A stretch of 64,000 nucleotides of DNA, from contig DIBR01000034.1 in assembly GCA_002415025.1 (NCBI GenBank), positions 71,909 through 135,908 on the forward strand. Reading direction: 5' to 3'. This DNA comes from Spongiibacteraceae bacterium UBA5047. Its GTDB lineage: Bacteria; Pseudomonadota; Gammaproteobacteria; Pseudomonadales; Spongiibacteraceae. How positions within the stretch are numbered: the first letter of the stretch is position 1; every line of letters begins with the position of its first letter. The position numbers and the translations under genes are program-made. This document shows positions 41,890 through 50,576 of this stretch, piece after piece. The notes below the pieces were generated by a model. The model was not told the DNA's origin. It did no database searches and worked only from the letters and a program-made list of their open reading frames with translations.

Positions 41890-42720
41890 ATGGCGTGGAT
41901 TTCTTTCGACGTTTTGCGCACTCTGGGCTTTGCAGACACCCTGCAGATCAAGCCCGAACAACTCTTTCAGTACAAAACCGAAATCAGTCAGGCCCGCTGG
42001 GTGTTATTCCCCCCGCACTGGCAACTGAATGCCCTGCAATACGGCTTGAAGGCGCGAGTCTTTCCCAGCGAAGCCAGTTACCGCCTCGGCAACAACAAAA
42101 TTGAAATGACCCGCGCCTTTGAGCTGGTGGCGCCGGGCAATACGCCGATGACCCGCATACTGGCCAACACGCCAGCGAACGCAGAATTACTCTGGCAGGA
42201 AATGTATACGCCCTTTGTGGCCAAGCTGCCCAAGGCCTCTCAGGGCGACGGGGTGTGGCTGATCGATTCGCGCCAGGACTGGCTGAACTACGTGGCCATC
42301 AGCGAAACGCTGTACGTGCAGGAATATCTGCCCATTGATCGCGACATACGGGTTGTGATTATTGGCGATACCGTGCTGGCAGCCTACTGGCGTCAGCAAT
42401 CGGCCCGGGGCTTTTACAACAATGTCGCCAAGGGCGGTTTTGTTGACTACAGCCCGGTGCCCCCGGCGGCCATTGAACTAGCCTTGCGCCTCGCCCGATC
42501 GCTGGACATTAACCACGCCGGTTTCGATATCGCGATGGTGGGCGAGCACCCCTACGTGTTCGAATTCAATCGGCTGTTCGGCAATCAGGGGATTGAAGGC
42601 GGCGACGCGAGCTTGCGCGCAGCCATTGTCGACTATCTCAACCGGGAAGCGGCGCCCACCGGCCCGAACTTTCCTTCCCGCCCCTCACAGCCGAGAAGGC
42701 GGTTGCGTCGAGTGGCCTAG
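41890..42720 (+). CDS. RimK-like ATP-grasp ligase
   Basis: 276 residues from ATG 41890 with no evident Shine-Dalgarno. ATP-grasp features: PFVAKLPKASQGDGVWLI (ATP-binding strand and glycine loop), VQEYLPIDRDIRVVIIGDTVLAAYWRQ, the Asn-containing GGFVDYSPVP, and HAGFDIAMVGEHPYVFEFNRLFGNQG (metal ligands). This is the RimK/alpha-L-glutamate ligase type, joining an amino acid or glutamate to a carboxyl group. It is shorter at the N-terminus than RimK (about 300), so the pre-ATP-grasp domain is reduced. Substrate unknown. A MITE-like palindrome begins at the last base of its stop codon. Confidence 0.75.
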   Translation: MAWISFDVLRTLGFADTLQIKPEQLFQYKTEISQARWVLFPPHWQLNALQYGLKARVFPSEASYRLGNNKIEMTRAFELVAPGNTPMTRILANTPANAELLWQEMYTPFVAKLPKASQGDGVWLIDSRQDWLNYVAISETLYVQEYLPIDRDIRVVIIGDTVLAAYWRQQSARGFYNNVAKGGFVDYSPVPPAAIELALRLARSLDINHAGFDIAMVGEHPYVFEFNRLFGNQGIEGGDASLRAAIVDYLNREAAPTGPNFPSRPSQPRRRLRRVA

Positions 42721-42861
42721 CAGGTTGTTGATTTTCGTTTTCGAGGCAGCCAATGCAAGGCAAAAACTGGCGAAATGAGGGAGTTTATACGCAATAAATG
42801 ACCGATTTGAGCCAGTTTTTAACGCCGCAGTGGCAACGCAGATAGAAAATCAACAGCCTGC
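42720..42861. mobile_element. MITE-like palindromic element
   Basis: Terminal inverted repeats GCAGGTTGTTGATTTTC (42720-42736) and GAAAATCAACAGCCTGC (42845-42861) match at 16 of 17 positions. An inner pair, GCAAGGCAAAAACTGGC (42755-42771) against GCCAGTTTTTAACGCC (42811-42826), nests within. The 142-base unit has no coding capacity. Similar units ending in GCAGGCTGTTGATTTTC are, from memory, dispersed in several marine gammaproteobacteria. It abuts the ATP-grasp stop and would fold into a long hairpin that could also end transcription. Confidence 0.75.
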
Positions 42862-42882
42862 AAGGATTCTAGCGCCCAGACG

Positions 42883-43131
42883 CTAGTCGATAACAACGAG
42901 CGCCACCAGCTTTCTCACCAGTGGTGAGACCACGAGTGTAACCGGGAAGGCGACAACAAAGGCAAACACCCAGGCGCGAAGCCAGATGCTAATGATATTG
43001 CTCACCAGTCCGACATTAAAAATCGAGATGACGAGCGACATCAGCATCGACATCAACAGCGCCATAAAAAAAGCGAACACGGTCGTCGAATATTTTTGAG
43101 GAATAATTCCCCGCGGTTTGAAGCCAGCCAA
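42883..43131 (-). CDS. DUF2798 membrane protein
   Basis: 82 residues, ATG 43131. Two membrane helices (VFAFFMALLMSMLMSLVISI; WLRAWVFAFVVAFPVTLVV) with the PQKYSTTVFAFFMALLMS and W...W..AF..AFP pattern of DUF2798. Function unknown; usually a lone gene. It lies between the MITE-like element and a REP doublet. Confidence 0.8.
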   Translation of the reverse strand: MAGFKPRGIIPQKYSTTVFAFFMALLMSMLMSLVISIFNVGLVSNIISIWLRAWVFAFVVAFPVTLVVSPLVRKLVALVVID

Positions 43132-43171
43132 AAGTGCTTTCCCGTTTTTGGTTGCTTAAAGGTTCAGATCA

Positions 43172-43236
43172 TTCGCGAGCAGGGCTCGCTCCCACCCGCA
43201 CGAGTGACTTTTGTGGGAACCTGCCCCGCAGGCGAA
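43172..43236. repeat. REP doublet (inverted arms), copy 3
   Basis: TTCGCGAGCAGGGCTCGCTC at the left and GTGGGAACCTGCCCCGCAGG at the right, inverted, separated by about 17 bases. The two arms differ from each other more than in the other copies. It lies between DUF2798 and the RND permease gene. Confidence 0.8.
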
Positions 43237-43277
43237 TGAACTTGATGCTATTTGCGAGCAGACTCAAGCCCACACGC

Positions 43278-46200
43278 CTAGCCCGGCGCAATTTTCAGGG
43301 GCGAATCCACACCTTCCGGCTGATGTTCATCAGCCAGCCACAGATAAACACAGGGCAACACCAGCAGGGTAAACAAAGTGCCAATGATCATGCCCGCCAC
43401 CAGAATGATACCGATACTGTTGCGCGCTTCGGCACCCGGCCCGGTGACCAATACCAGCGGCAGGTGCCCCAGCACAGTGGCAGCAGTGGTCATCAATACC
43501 GGACGCAGGCGGGTTTCTGCCGCTATCCGGATGGCCTCGCGTTTCAACGCTCCCTGCTTCTGCGCCTGATTGGCGAATTCCACAATCAGAATGCCGTTCT
43601 TCGCCACCAGCCCAACCAGCGTGATAAACCCGATTTGCGAGTAAATATTGATACTGGTCCAGCTTAAAAACGGGAACAACAAGGCGCCCGCGATTGCCAG
43701 CGGCACCGAGCCCAAGAGAACCACCAAGGGGTCACGCAGGCTGTTGAACTGCACCGCCAGCATCAGGTACACCAGCACCAGCGCAATACCGAGCACGCCC
43801 ATAAGCGTGTTGCCCTCTTGCCGTATCTGCCGCGACTCGCCCGCATATTCTATGGAATAGCGTGGAGGCAGCACCTCGGCAGCAGCTTTTTCCAGCGCGG
43901 CCAGCCCCTGCTCCTTGGTGGTACCCGGAACTACCCCGCCGTAAAGCCGGAAGGAACGCTTCTGGTCAAACTTGCCAAGCACTCGCGGAGAAATTTCATA
44001 CTTCAGCGTGGCGATCGACGACAGGCGCACCAGATCACCGCCGGGGGTTTGCAGCAGCAGATCGAGAATGGTTTCCGGGTCGTGCCGATCAAGATTCTGC
44101 ACCATCGGAATCACGCGATAGGCCCGACCTTTCGCGTCAAAGCGGTTGGCGTAATTTCCGGACAGGAGGGTGGCAATCTGATCGTTAACCGACTGCATGG
44201 TCATACCCAGATCCGCTACCCGGTCACGGTCAATATTGAGCCGCACCTGCGGTAAATCAATTTTCAGGTCGGTTTCAGCGAACATGAACTTGCCGCTAGC
44301 ATAGGCGCTCTGCACCATTTTGCTGGCGTACTGTTTCATGTCGGCATAGCTGTCGGGAGACTGCACCACCAGCTCTACATCAAACTGGCCCGCACTGGGC
44401 AGTGAGGGTGGCAGGATCGGAAATGCGGTCACACCAGTCACCTGCGACAGCACCCCGAAGGCCTGAGGCAATATATCTTTTACGTTGAAATCACGCTGAT
44501 CGAAATCAACAAAACTCATACCGCCAAAGCCCCCGGTGGGCAATACAATCTGCCACATCATCGTGGTGCCCGGCAGCTGCAAAAGCGCGTCTACCACATC
44601 ATGCATTTGTCGGTTGGTGTATTCCAGCGACGCTTCCGGCGGTGCTTCAACCACAACGCTGATGGAAGCCTCGTCTTCAATCGGCGCCAGTTCTTTTTGG
44701 GAAAACAGCAAAAAGGGAACCGCCAGCAGGCTGAACACCAGCGCCATCACCAGTATCTGCTTTTGCCACAAAAAGATTCCCGTCAGTGCCGCCGCATAGC
44801 GTTCGTGCAAGCGGTCAAAGCGCGCGTTGACCCACTGGGTAATACGGCCTTCGTGACCGCCCTCGGGCGTCACTCTCGCGCTCATAATCGGGGCCAGCGT
44901 CACCGCAACAATGCCCGAGATAATGACGGCAATAGCCAGTGTAAAGGCGAACTCCTTGAACAGCACACCGCTTAAGCCGGACAGGAAGCCAATGGGCGCG
45001 TACACAGCGGCCAGCGTGAGCGTCATCGTCAGGATCGGGGTAAACAGTTCGCGGCTGCTGACCAACGCGGCCTGCTTGCGCGACAGGCCTTCGCGCATAT
45101 GACGGGCAACGTTTTCGACCACCACAATGGCGTCGTCCACCACCAGCCCTACCGATAATACAATGGCGAGGGTGGTGAGCAGATTCAACGAAAAACCCAT
45201 AATCGACATGCAGGCCAGTGCGCCCAGAATCGAGATCGGAATGGTCAGCAGTGGCACCAGCGCCGTGCGAAACGAGCCCATCAGCGCCAGCACCACCAGG
45301 CCTACCAGCAAGATGGTTTCGGCCAGAGTAATAAAAATTTCGCGCAGCGCATTGCGCATATAAATCGTGCCGTCATAACCATCGTCGATATGAATACCGG
45401 CGGGCATATTGCGGTTAATCTCTTCGAGCAGCGGGTAGAGCGCATCACCGATTGCAATTTCGTTGGCCCCCGGCAGTGGCCACACGGAAACAAAGACGTT
45501 GCTGCGCTGGTTGTAACGCGCGTTAACCTGCCCCTCCTCTTCGGCCAGCTCGATGCGCGCAATGTCACCCAGTCGCAGCAAGGCACCTCCTTCCTTGCGC
45601 AGCACCAGACGCTCGAAATCCGCAGGATTTTGCAAGGTGGTGTTCGCCAGCAGGTTGATTCGCTGCCAGTCGTTTTCGGTATGGCCGACCGTCGCAATCA
45701 CGTTATTGTTACGCAGCGCCGCCAGCACATCAGAGGAATTCATATCGAAGGAGGACAAACGCGCAGGGTCGAGCCAGACCCGCATGGCAGGATCACGCCC
45801 GCCTTCAAGATCCACTCGCTGCACGCCTTCGATAGCCGCTATGATCGGGTTGACCTCGCGCTTGAGATAGTCAGTAACCTCTGCGCGGGTCAAATGATCC
45901 GCCACAACATCCAGATAGAACAATGCCGCCGGTCGGTCGGCGCGCTGCACTTCCACTGATGGATCTTCTGCCCCCTGCGGCAGCTCGAAGCGGATCTGGC
46001 TCAGCCGCGTCGACAGTTCGGCCAGCGCGGAAGTCGTATCGTGATTAAGCTCCAGCCACACCTTGACCGTGCTGACACCGGCGGTGGTATTCGAATCGAC
46101 GTAATCCACACCGGGAATGGTGGAGGCCACGCGCTCGATCGGTTCGGTGACAAAACCCTGCACCACATCCGCCGAGGCGCCGACGTAGAGCGTTGTAATC

Positions 46201-46355
46201 ACCAGAGTTGCGCTTTCAATGCGCGGAAACTGCAGCACCGGAATACTCTGGCTGGCACGCAGACCGGCAAACACCAGTACCACGCACACCACCAGCGCCA
46301 GTATCGGACGCGTGACAAACACATCCATGATTGAAGGCTTTTCACCCGTCGTCAT
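43278..46355 (-). CDS. RND-family efflux permease
   Basis: 1025 residues, ATG 46355, overlapping the adaptor stop by ATGA. A resistance-nodulation-division proton antiporter of the HAE1/MexB-like class: N-terminal first helix (SIMDVFVTRPILALVVCVVLVF), the porter domain opening PVLQFPRIESATLVITT, twelve membrane helices in two blocks (about 330-520 and 850-1010), and the proton-relay acids in helix 4 (GLVVDDAIVVVENVARH). Two large periplasmic loops. The PQFPxI opening differs from AcrB (PxYPxI), as in the MdtB/TriC-like or MexW-like families. It works with the MFP adaptor gene just upstream; no outer-membrane factor gene is adjacent. Confidence 0.92.
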   Translation of the reverse strand: MTTGEKPSIMDVFVTRPILALVVCVVLVFAGLRASQSIPVLQFPRIESATLVITTLYVGASADVVQGFVTEPIERVASTIPGVDYVDSNTTAGVSTVKVWLELNHDTTSALAELSTRLSQIRFELPQGAEDPSVEVQRADRPAALFYLDVVADHLTRAEVTDYLKREVNPIIAAIEGVQRVDLEGGRDPAMRVWLDPARLSSFDMNSSDVLAALRNNNVIATVGHTENDWQRINLLANTTLQNPADFERLVLRKEGGALLRLGDIARIELAEEEGQVNARYNQRSNVFVSVWPLPGANEIAIGDALYPLLEEINRNMPAGIHIDDGYDGTIYMRNALREIFITLAETILLVGLVVLALMGSFRTALVPLLTIPISILGALACMSIMGFSLNLLTTLAIVLSVGLVVDDAIVVVENVARHMREGLSRKQAALVSSRELFTPILTMTLTLAAVYAPIGFLSGLSGVLFKEFAFTLAIAVIISGIVAVTLAPIMSARVTPEGGHEGRITQWVNARFDRLHERYAAALTGIFLWQKQILVMALVFSLLAVPFLLFSQKELAPIEDEASISVVVEAPPEASLEYTNRQMHDVVDALLQLPGTTMMWQIVLPTGGFGGMSFVDFDQRDFNVKDILPQAFGVLSQVTGVTAFPILPPSLPSAGQFDVELVVQSPDSYADMKQYASKMVQSAYASGKFMFAETDLKIDLPQVRLNIDRDRVADLGMTMQSVNDQIATLLSGNYANRFDAKGRAYRVIPMVQNLDRHDPETILDLLLQTPGGDLVRLSSIATLKYEISPRVLGKFDQKRSFRLYGGVVPGTTKEQGLAALEKAAAEVLPPRYSIEYAGESRQIRQEGNTLMGVLGIALVLVYLMLAVQFNSLRDPLVVLLGSVPLAIAGALLFPFLSWTSINIYSQIGFITLVGLVAKNGILIVEFANQAQKQGALKREAIRIAAETRLRPVLMTTAATVLGHLPLVLVTGPGAEARNSIGIILVAGMIIGTLFTLLVLPCVYLWLADEHQPEGVDSPLKIAPG

Positions 46356-47464
46356 GACTTGGGTTCCTCAGCAGCGCCACCTTGCTGTACAGACACCTTG
46401 GCATCATCACGCAACTTGAAGGCACCCTTGGCGGCAATCCGGTCGCCGGGTTTCAGCCCCGACAACACAGCCACTTCATTTTTACGGCGGCTGCCCACTT
46501 CCACCTGTTGCCTGTGTGCGCGCAGCTCCCCGGTTTCGGCACTCTCTTCCAGCAGGTAGACAAAGCTACCCAGCTGATCTGCCCGCAGCGCGGTGTCGGG
46601 AATCAGCGCTGCCTGCATCGGCTCGCCCGCAGGCACCTGCACGTGCACCACCGAATGCGGCAAAAGCGCGTGCCCGTCTGCAGAAAACCTTGCGCGATAG
46701 CGCAAATTTCTTGAGCTGTTGGACAACTCGCCCTCACGGGCAACAATGGTTGCCTTAAGGCCGCCGGGCTCGGCGATAACATCAATACGGTCGCCGACAT
46801 TCAGCAGCGGCGCCGACTGGGGCAACTCAAAATCAAGCCACAGGTGATCCGTTAGTCCTACCAGCGTGGTAACGGTGCTCTGGGCTGTCAGCAGCTGTCC
46901 CGGCTCCAGATGGTGAATTCCCGTACGTGCGGCAAAGGGTGCAGTAATGCGCTTTTTGTCGATCTGTACTTTCACCTGCGCCACGTCGGCCTCGAGCGAA
47001 TCAAACTCGGCGCGAGATTCATCCAGGGTTTGCTCGCTGATACGCTGCTGACGATACAGCTTCTGGTTACGCGCGTAGGTGCGCGAGGCGAGTTCCTGCC
47101 GGGCCTGCAGTGCGCGTAAACGCGCTTCGTCCTCACGCACATCCAGTTGCAGCAGGAGCTGCCCCTCACTGACTTCGGCGCCGGATTCAAAGCCCACCGC
47201 GTCGACAATGCCACCCAGTTCATTGCGCAACTCCAGCCGTTGCGGTGCAACCACTTCAGCGAATACCTTGCGGGTTGGCTGGTAGGTAGCGCTCTCGACC
47301 ACATGTACTTCAACCGTTGCCGAGGGCTCGGGAAACGACTCGGCAAAGGCAATGGCCGTCATGATTTCCTGAACCTTAAAGGTCGCCAGGCCGCCAATGA
47401 CCAGTAGCAGCAGCGCAACGCTGGCCAACCAGCGTTTTGTTGAACCCGTTTTCATCCCTGTCAT
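46352..47464 (-). CDS. RND periplasmic adaptor (membrane-fusion protein)
   Basis: 370 residues from ATG 47464 (AGGAG nine bases upstream). N-terminal membrane anchor (STKRWLASVALLLLVIGGLATF), a biotinyl-lipoyl-like half motif (ELGGIVDAVGFESGAEVSEGQLLLQLD), an alpha-helical hairpin (about 110-165) and the second lipoyl half (KRITAPFAARTGIHHLEPGQLL), then the barrel. This is HlyD/AcrA-type and would link the inner-membrane RND pump to an outer-membrane channel. It is the middle gene of tetR-MFP-RND, with 13 bases before it and a 4-base overlap after it. Confidence 0.92.
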   Translation of the reverse strand: MTGMKTGSTKRWLASVALLLLVIGGLATFKVQEIMTAIAFAESFPEPSATVEVHVVESATYQPTRKVFAEVVAPQRLELRNELGGIVDAVGFESGAEVSEGQLLLQLDVREDEARLRALQARQELASRTYARNQKLYRQQRISEQTLDESRAEFDSLEADVAQVKVQIDKKRITAPFAARTGIHHLEPGQLLTAQSTVTTLVGLTDHLWLDFELPQSAPLLNVGDRIDVIAEPGGLKATIVAREGELSNSSRNLRYRARFSADGHALLPHSVVHVQVPAGEPMQAALIPDTALRADQLGSFVYLLEESAETGELRAHRQQVEVGSRRKNEVAVLSGLKPGDRIAAKGAFKLRDDAKVSVQQGGAAEEPKS

Positions 47465-47477
47465 CTCCCCAAAACTC

Positions 47478-48197
47478 CTAGCGGTAACCCATAGCCACCA
47501 ACGCGGCACAGGCTTTGGCTATTCCAATACGTGTCAGCGGCGCCTGCCACTGGTAGGTGTTGAGCAAGCGCTGGGTGCAGACGATCGGATAATCGTCCGG
47601 CTCCAGCGGGTACTTCAGCAGTCCTTCCTGCTGCTCACTGCCGCGCACATGCCGCATCAGGGCAATGTGCTGAAAACCGGCACACATGGACCAGCAACCC
47701 ATGCTCAAGGTGCTGAGTTCACCCTCATCCTTAACGCTAAGCTCACCGCTATCGGCCGCCGCATGAAAAAATTCGGCAAACATCTGATCGATACTCTCTG
47801 CAGCCTCACGCATTTGCGCCAGCCACTGCGATGAAGCCCGCCGCAAGATCGCCTCGCTACACACCAGGGTGTTGAGGTGCTCGTCAAAATTGAACAGCCG
47901 CGTCTTTTCCGGGTTCAGCAAACTCAGGGCGATAATGCGCTGGGGAGAACTCAGGTCAGAACCCAGTATTTCCCCGTAGAGCTGCCGGGTATGGCGCGAC
48001 AGGCGGGTGGCCAGCGCCACCAGCAGGTCTTCCTTGCTCTGCACATGCTTGTAGAGAGAGCCCACCGACAGCCCCGCCCGCTTGGCGATGGCGCCGATGG
48101 TAAAACCCAGCAGTGAGCTTTCTTCAATGCAGGCTACGGCCGCATCGAGGACGATCTCCTGCTCTTCGTCCGGCGTAAAGCGGGGCGCAGGGGCCAT
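47478..48197 (-). CDS. TetR-family regulator of the RND operon
   Basis: 239 residues from ATG 48197; a longer frame would run through the operator. HTH: EIVLDAAVACIEESSLLGFTIGAIAKRAGLSVGSLYKHVQSKEDLLVAL (about residues 15-63), a TetR fold. The C-terminal ligand domain has many Leu and Met, as in regulators of efflux pumps. It is first in an operon with the adaptor and RND permease. An inverted repeat lies 14-30 bases before its start, so it probably represses its own operon. Confidence 0.88.
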   Translation of the reverse strand: MAPAPRFTPDEEQEIVLDAAVACIEESSLLGFTIGAIAKRAGLSVGSLYKHVQSKEDLLVALATRLSRHTRQLYGEILGSDLSSPQRIIALSLLNPEKTRLFNFDEHLNTLVCSEAILRRASSQWLAQMREAAESIDQMFAEFFHAAADSGELSVKDEGELSTLSMGCWSMCAGFQHIALMRHVRGSEQQEGLLKYPLEPDDYPIVCTQRLLNTYQWQAPLTRIGIAKACAALVAMGYR

Positions 48198-48210
48198 AAT
48201 ATGAACTCTA

Positions 48211-48227
48211 TTCGAATAACATTCGAA
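48211..48227. promoter_or_regulatory. TetR operator candidate
   Basis: TTCGAATAACATTCGAA: 7-base arms TTCGAAT and ATTCGAA around AAC, centred 22 bases before the tetR start. The size and place fit an autoregulatory TetR site controlling the whole efflux operon. The gap 48198-48402 holds this site and no gene. Confidence 0.65.
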
Positions 48228-48402
48228 CGGGATTCTACTCCGCCTGTCCAGCACCCGCAATAGCCGCGCCCGCACAAAGCTTGTGCCTGCTAGCCGGCGC
48301 GCTCTTTTGGGTTCTCCACTGCCTTACTTGGTCGAAAGACACAGGCAGGGTTCGACAGGTTGCAGGGAAGTTTTAGGTATAGAACTACGCGATTGAATGG
48401 AT

Positions 48403-48873
48403 TTAGCTGCGTTCAATTCCCGGTGAGCCCGATTCGGGCAAGCGGCGAATAACCACCGTACCGGCAATCTTGTCGTGCCAGCCTTGTTTTCGCTCGTCAA
48501 AGGCAATCCAGAAAAAGCCGATAAACAGTGGCAACCACGAAGCAAGGTAGGCGAAGTAGCGCAGCACCGACTGCGATGGCGTCATCGCCCGGTGGCTTTG
48601 CGCATCGACCACTTCAGCCCGGAACAGCATTTTTCCCGGTGTGGCGCGATATTTAAGCCACAAGAGAATGACCGCCACCGTGGGCAGAATGTAGGAAATA
48701 ACAATATAGGCTGTATCGGTGGCCATCTCCGCCGTCGTGATAGGCGTGTTGACGTCGTAGACCATCAACAACAGTGGCCAGGTCACAACAACCAGCACCA
48801 GCGTATCGATCAGTGTGGCGATCGCGCGCGCCCAGAACCCCACATACTCGAATGCCTGTACGCCATCGCTCAC
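48403..48873 (-). CDS. RDD-family membrane protein
   Basis: 156 residues from GTG 48873, preceded by AGGAG (the longer frame overlaps the upstream SDR gene). RDD signature: YVGFWARAIATLIDTLVLVVVTWPLLL, an internal membrane segment (YIVISYILPTVAVILLWLKYRATPGKMLF) and the C-terminal WIAFDERKQGWHDKIAGTVVIRR. RDD proteins are small membrane proteins of uncertain role, some linked to ion transport or membrane stress. It lies 17 bases after the SDR stop on the same strand. Confidence 0.85.
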   Translation of the reverse strand: MSDGVQAFEYVGFWARAIATLIDTLVLVVVTWPLLLMVYDVNTPITTAEMATDTAYIVISYILPTVAVILLWLKYRATPGKMLFRAEVVDAQSHRAMTPSQSVLRYFAYLASWLPLFIGFFWIAFDERKQGWHDKIAGTVVIRRLPESGSPGIERS

Positions 48874-48890
48874 CTTACTGCTCCCTCCCC

Positions 48891-49667
48891 TTATTGGCCC
48901 CCGGCCTTCTTCAGAATGCGCAGGGGCAAGCGGCGCATAATATGCCCCAGCAACCACCAGGTAATGCCCGGCACATAGGCCTTGGGCTTTTCCCGCTCAA
49001 TCGCTTTGACAATGGAACGCGTGCCTGATTGCAGGTCCGCGCGGAACATGACGTTTTTCATATCCCGGTTAATGTCGGTGAGAATATAGCCGGGGAAAAG
49101 GGTTGTGACCTTGATGGGTGAATCCAGCAAATCCATTTGCAAACCTTCCATCAGCACCGCCACGCCCGCCTTGGTTGCCGAGTACACCATGGTGGTGCCT
49201 GACATGCCGCGCAAAGCCGCCAGCGACGACACCGCAACCAGATGGCCGGCATTTTGCTCACGAAATATGGCCATCGCCGCATCGCACTGGGCAATGGCAG
49301 CCACAAAATTGGTTTCGGCGGTTTGCCGGTTTGCGTGAAAATAACCTTTGCCGAGCGCCTGCCCCTTGCCCATACCGGCATTGACGATCACACGGTCCAG
49401 CTGGCCGAAATACGCTTTCACTTCATTAAACACCCGTTCAACGGCGTCGTAATCCAGCACATCCAGCGGTTTAATCAACACGTCAATGTCGGGATTGATT
49501 GCATCCAATTCTGTCTTTAAGGCCAGCAGCTGATCCTCCCGCCGTGCACAGATTGCCAGATTGCGTCCCATTGCCGCAAACTGCCGCGCCATCTCATAGC
49601 CGAGGCCGGAACTGGCACCGGTTATCAGGATATTTTTTCTCACGCTTTTACTCACGTAATTGCTCAC
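48891..49667 (-). CDS. Short-chain dehydrogenase
   Basis: 258 residues, ATG 49667. SDR motifs: ITGASSGLGYEMARQFA (NAD loop), VNAGMG in place of NNAG, catalytic Ser in AVSSLAAL and YSATKAG. The C-terminal membrane-type tail (VPGITWWLLGHIMRRLPLRILKK) resembles membrane-bound or lipid-linked SDRs. Substrate unknown; co-transcribed with the RDD gene. Confidence 0.85.
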   Translation of the reverse strand: MSNYVSKSVRKNILITGASSGLGYEMARQFAAMGRNLAICARREDQLLALKTELDAINPDIDVLIKPLDVLDYDAVERVFNEVKAYFGQLDRVIVNAGMGKGQALGKGYFHANRQTAETNFVAAIAQCDAAMAIFREQNAGHLVAVSSLAALRGMSGTTMVYSATKAGVAVLMEGLQMDLLDSPIKVTTLFPGYILTDINRDMKNVMFRADLQSGTRSIVKAIEREKPKAYVPGITWWLLGHIMRRLPLRILKKAGGQ

Positions 49668-49691
49668 TAAGTTGCTCCTGTCGTTGTCAGC

Positions 49692-50576
49692 TCAAGGCTG
49701 CACTGCAAACCAGTCATTAAAGGCCTGCCCTATAAAACCCGCAAAACAATTCAAGCGCGTATTACCACGCATATCGGGGTGGCGCAGCAACCAGATACCG
49801 GTATCAAAGTTCTTGGCCGGTGCTGCAATTTCACTCAGGGCCAGACCGGCTTCCACCGGCAACAAGGCCAAACCCAGCCCTGCCTGAGCCAGCGCCGCCG
49901 CGGCGCGCAACGACCCCGCTCGCGCGGTTACACGAAATCGCGGTAGTTGCTTATCGAGCCATTGGCAGGCAGGAATCTGCAGCAACTTTCCCTCGGGTGC
50001 AATTACGGGCATCGCAGACACACCGTTGTCGGGTAGCTGGGAAACACCGGCAAGGGTTTCCAGAAATTGTGGCTGACCATAAAAACGCCAGCCCATTTGC
50101 CCCAGACGCTTGCCAATCAAATACTCGGGCGGGTTGTTGGTTGCCCGCAGCGCAATATCTGCTTCGCGCCGCGCCAGATCAAGATGCTCCTGATCTGCGC
50201 GCAGCTCAATCGTCACCTGCGGATACTGGCGGCTGAACTCGGCGATCAGCCCCGGCACCATCCAGTCGAGAAAGGTATCGGGGCAGGTCAGGCGTATTGA
50301 GCCTTCGAGCAGACTGTCGCGGCCCGCCACATGACGCTCGACATCGTCCATCACATTGGCCACCTGCCGGATGCGCGCATACAGTTGCTCGCCGGTATCG
50401 GTAAGTTGATAGCGATTATCGAGCCGCTCGAACAGGCGCGCCTGCAAACGCTCTTCAAGCTGGTTAATGCGCCGGAATACCGTGGAGTGATTAACCCCCA
50501 ACGAGCGGCTGGCAGCACTCAGCGAGCCACCCTCTGCCACCGCGTGAAAAAAACGCATATCGTCCCAGTCTTTCAC
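49692..50576 (-). CDS. LysR-family regulator (quinone-response type)
   Basis: 294 residues from GTG 50576, overlapping the stop of the hydroquinone reductase by GTGA. HTH: MRFFHAVAEGGSLSAASRSLGVNHSTVFRRINQLEERL. The effector domain follows. The neighbours (DoxX and glutathionyl-hydroquinone reductase) match the E. coli YhaJ-YqjF-YqjG setting, where a LysR protein answers to aromatic or quinone stress. Palindromes that could be its targets lie in the divergent region 51570-51633. Confidence 0.88.
   Translation of the reverse strand: MKDWDDMRFFHAVAEGGSLSAASRSLGVNHSTVFRRINQLEERLQARLFERLDNRYQLTDTGEQLYARIRQVANVMDDVERHVAGRDSLLEGSIRLTCPDTFLDWMVPGLIAEFSRQYPQVTIELRADQEHLDLARREADIALRATNNPPEYLIGKRLGQMGWRFYGQPQFLETLAGVSQLPDNGVSAMPVIAPEGKLLQIPACQWLDKQLPRFRVTARAGSLRAAAALAQAGLGLALLPVEAGLALSEIAAPAKNFDTGIWLLRHPDMRGNTRLNCFAGFIGQAFNDWFAVQP

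Noticed and set aside
41725..41961. A 78-codon reverse frame upstream of the oxidoreductase gene
   Set aside because: Overlaps the ATP-grasp start on the opposite strand, no Shine-Dalgarno, no known family; more likely promoter DNA.
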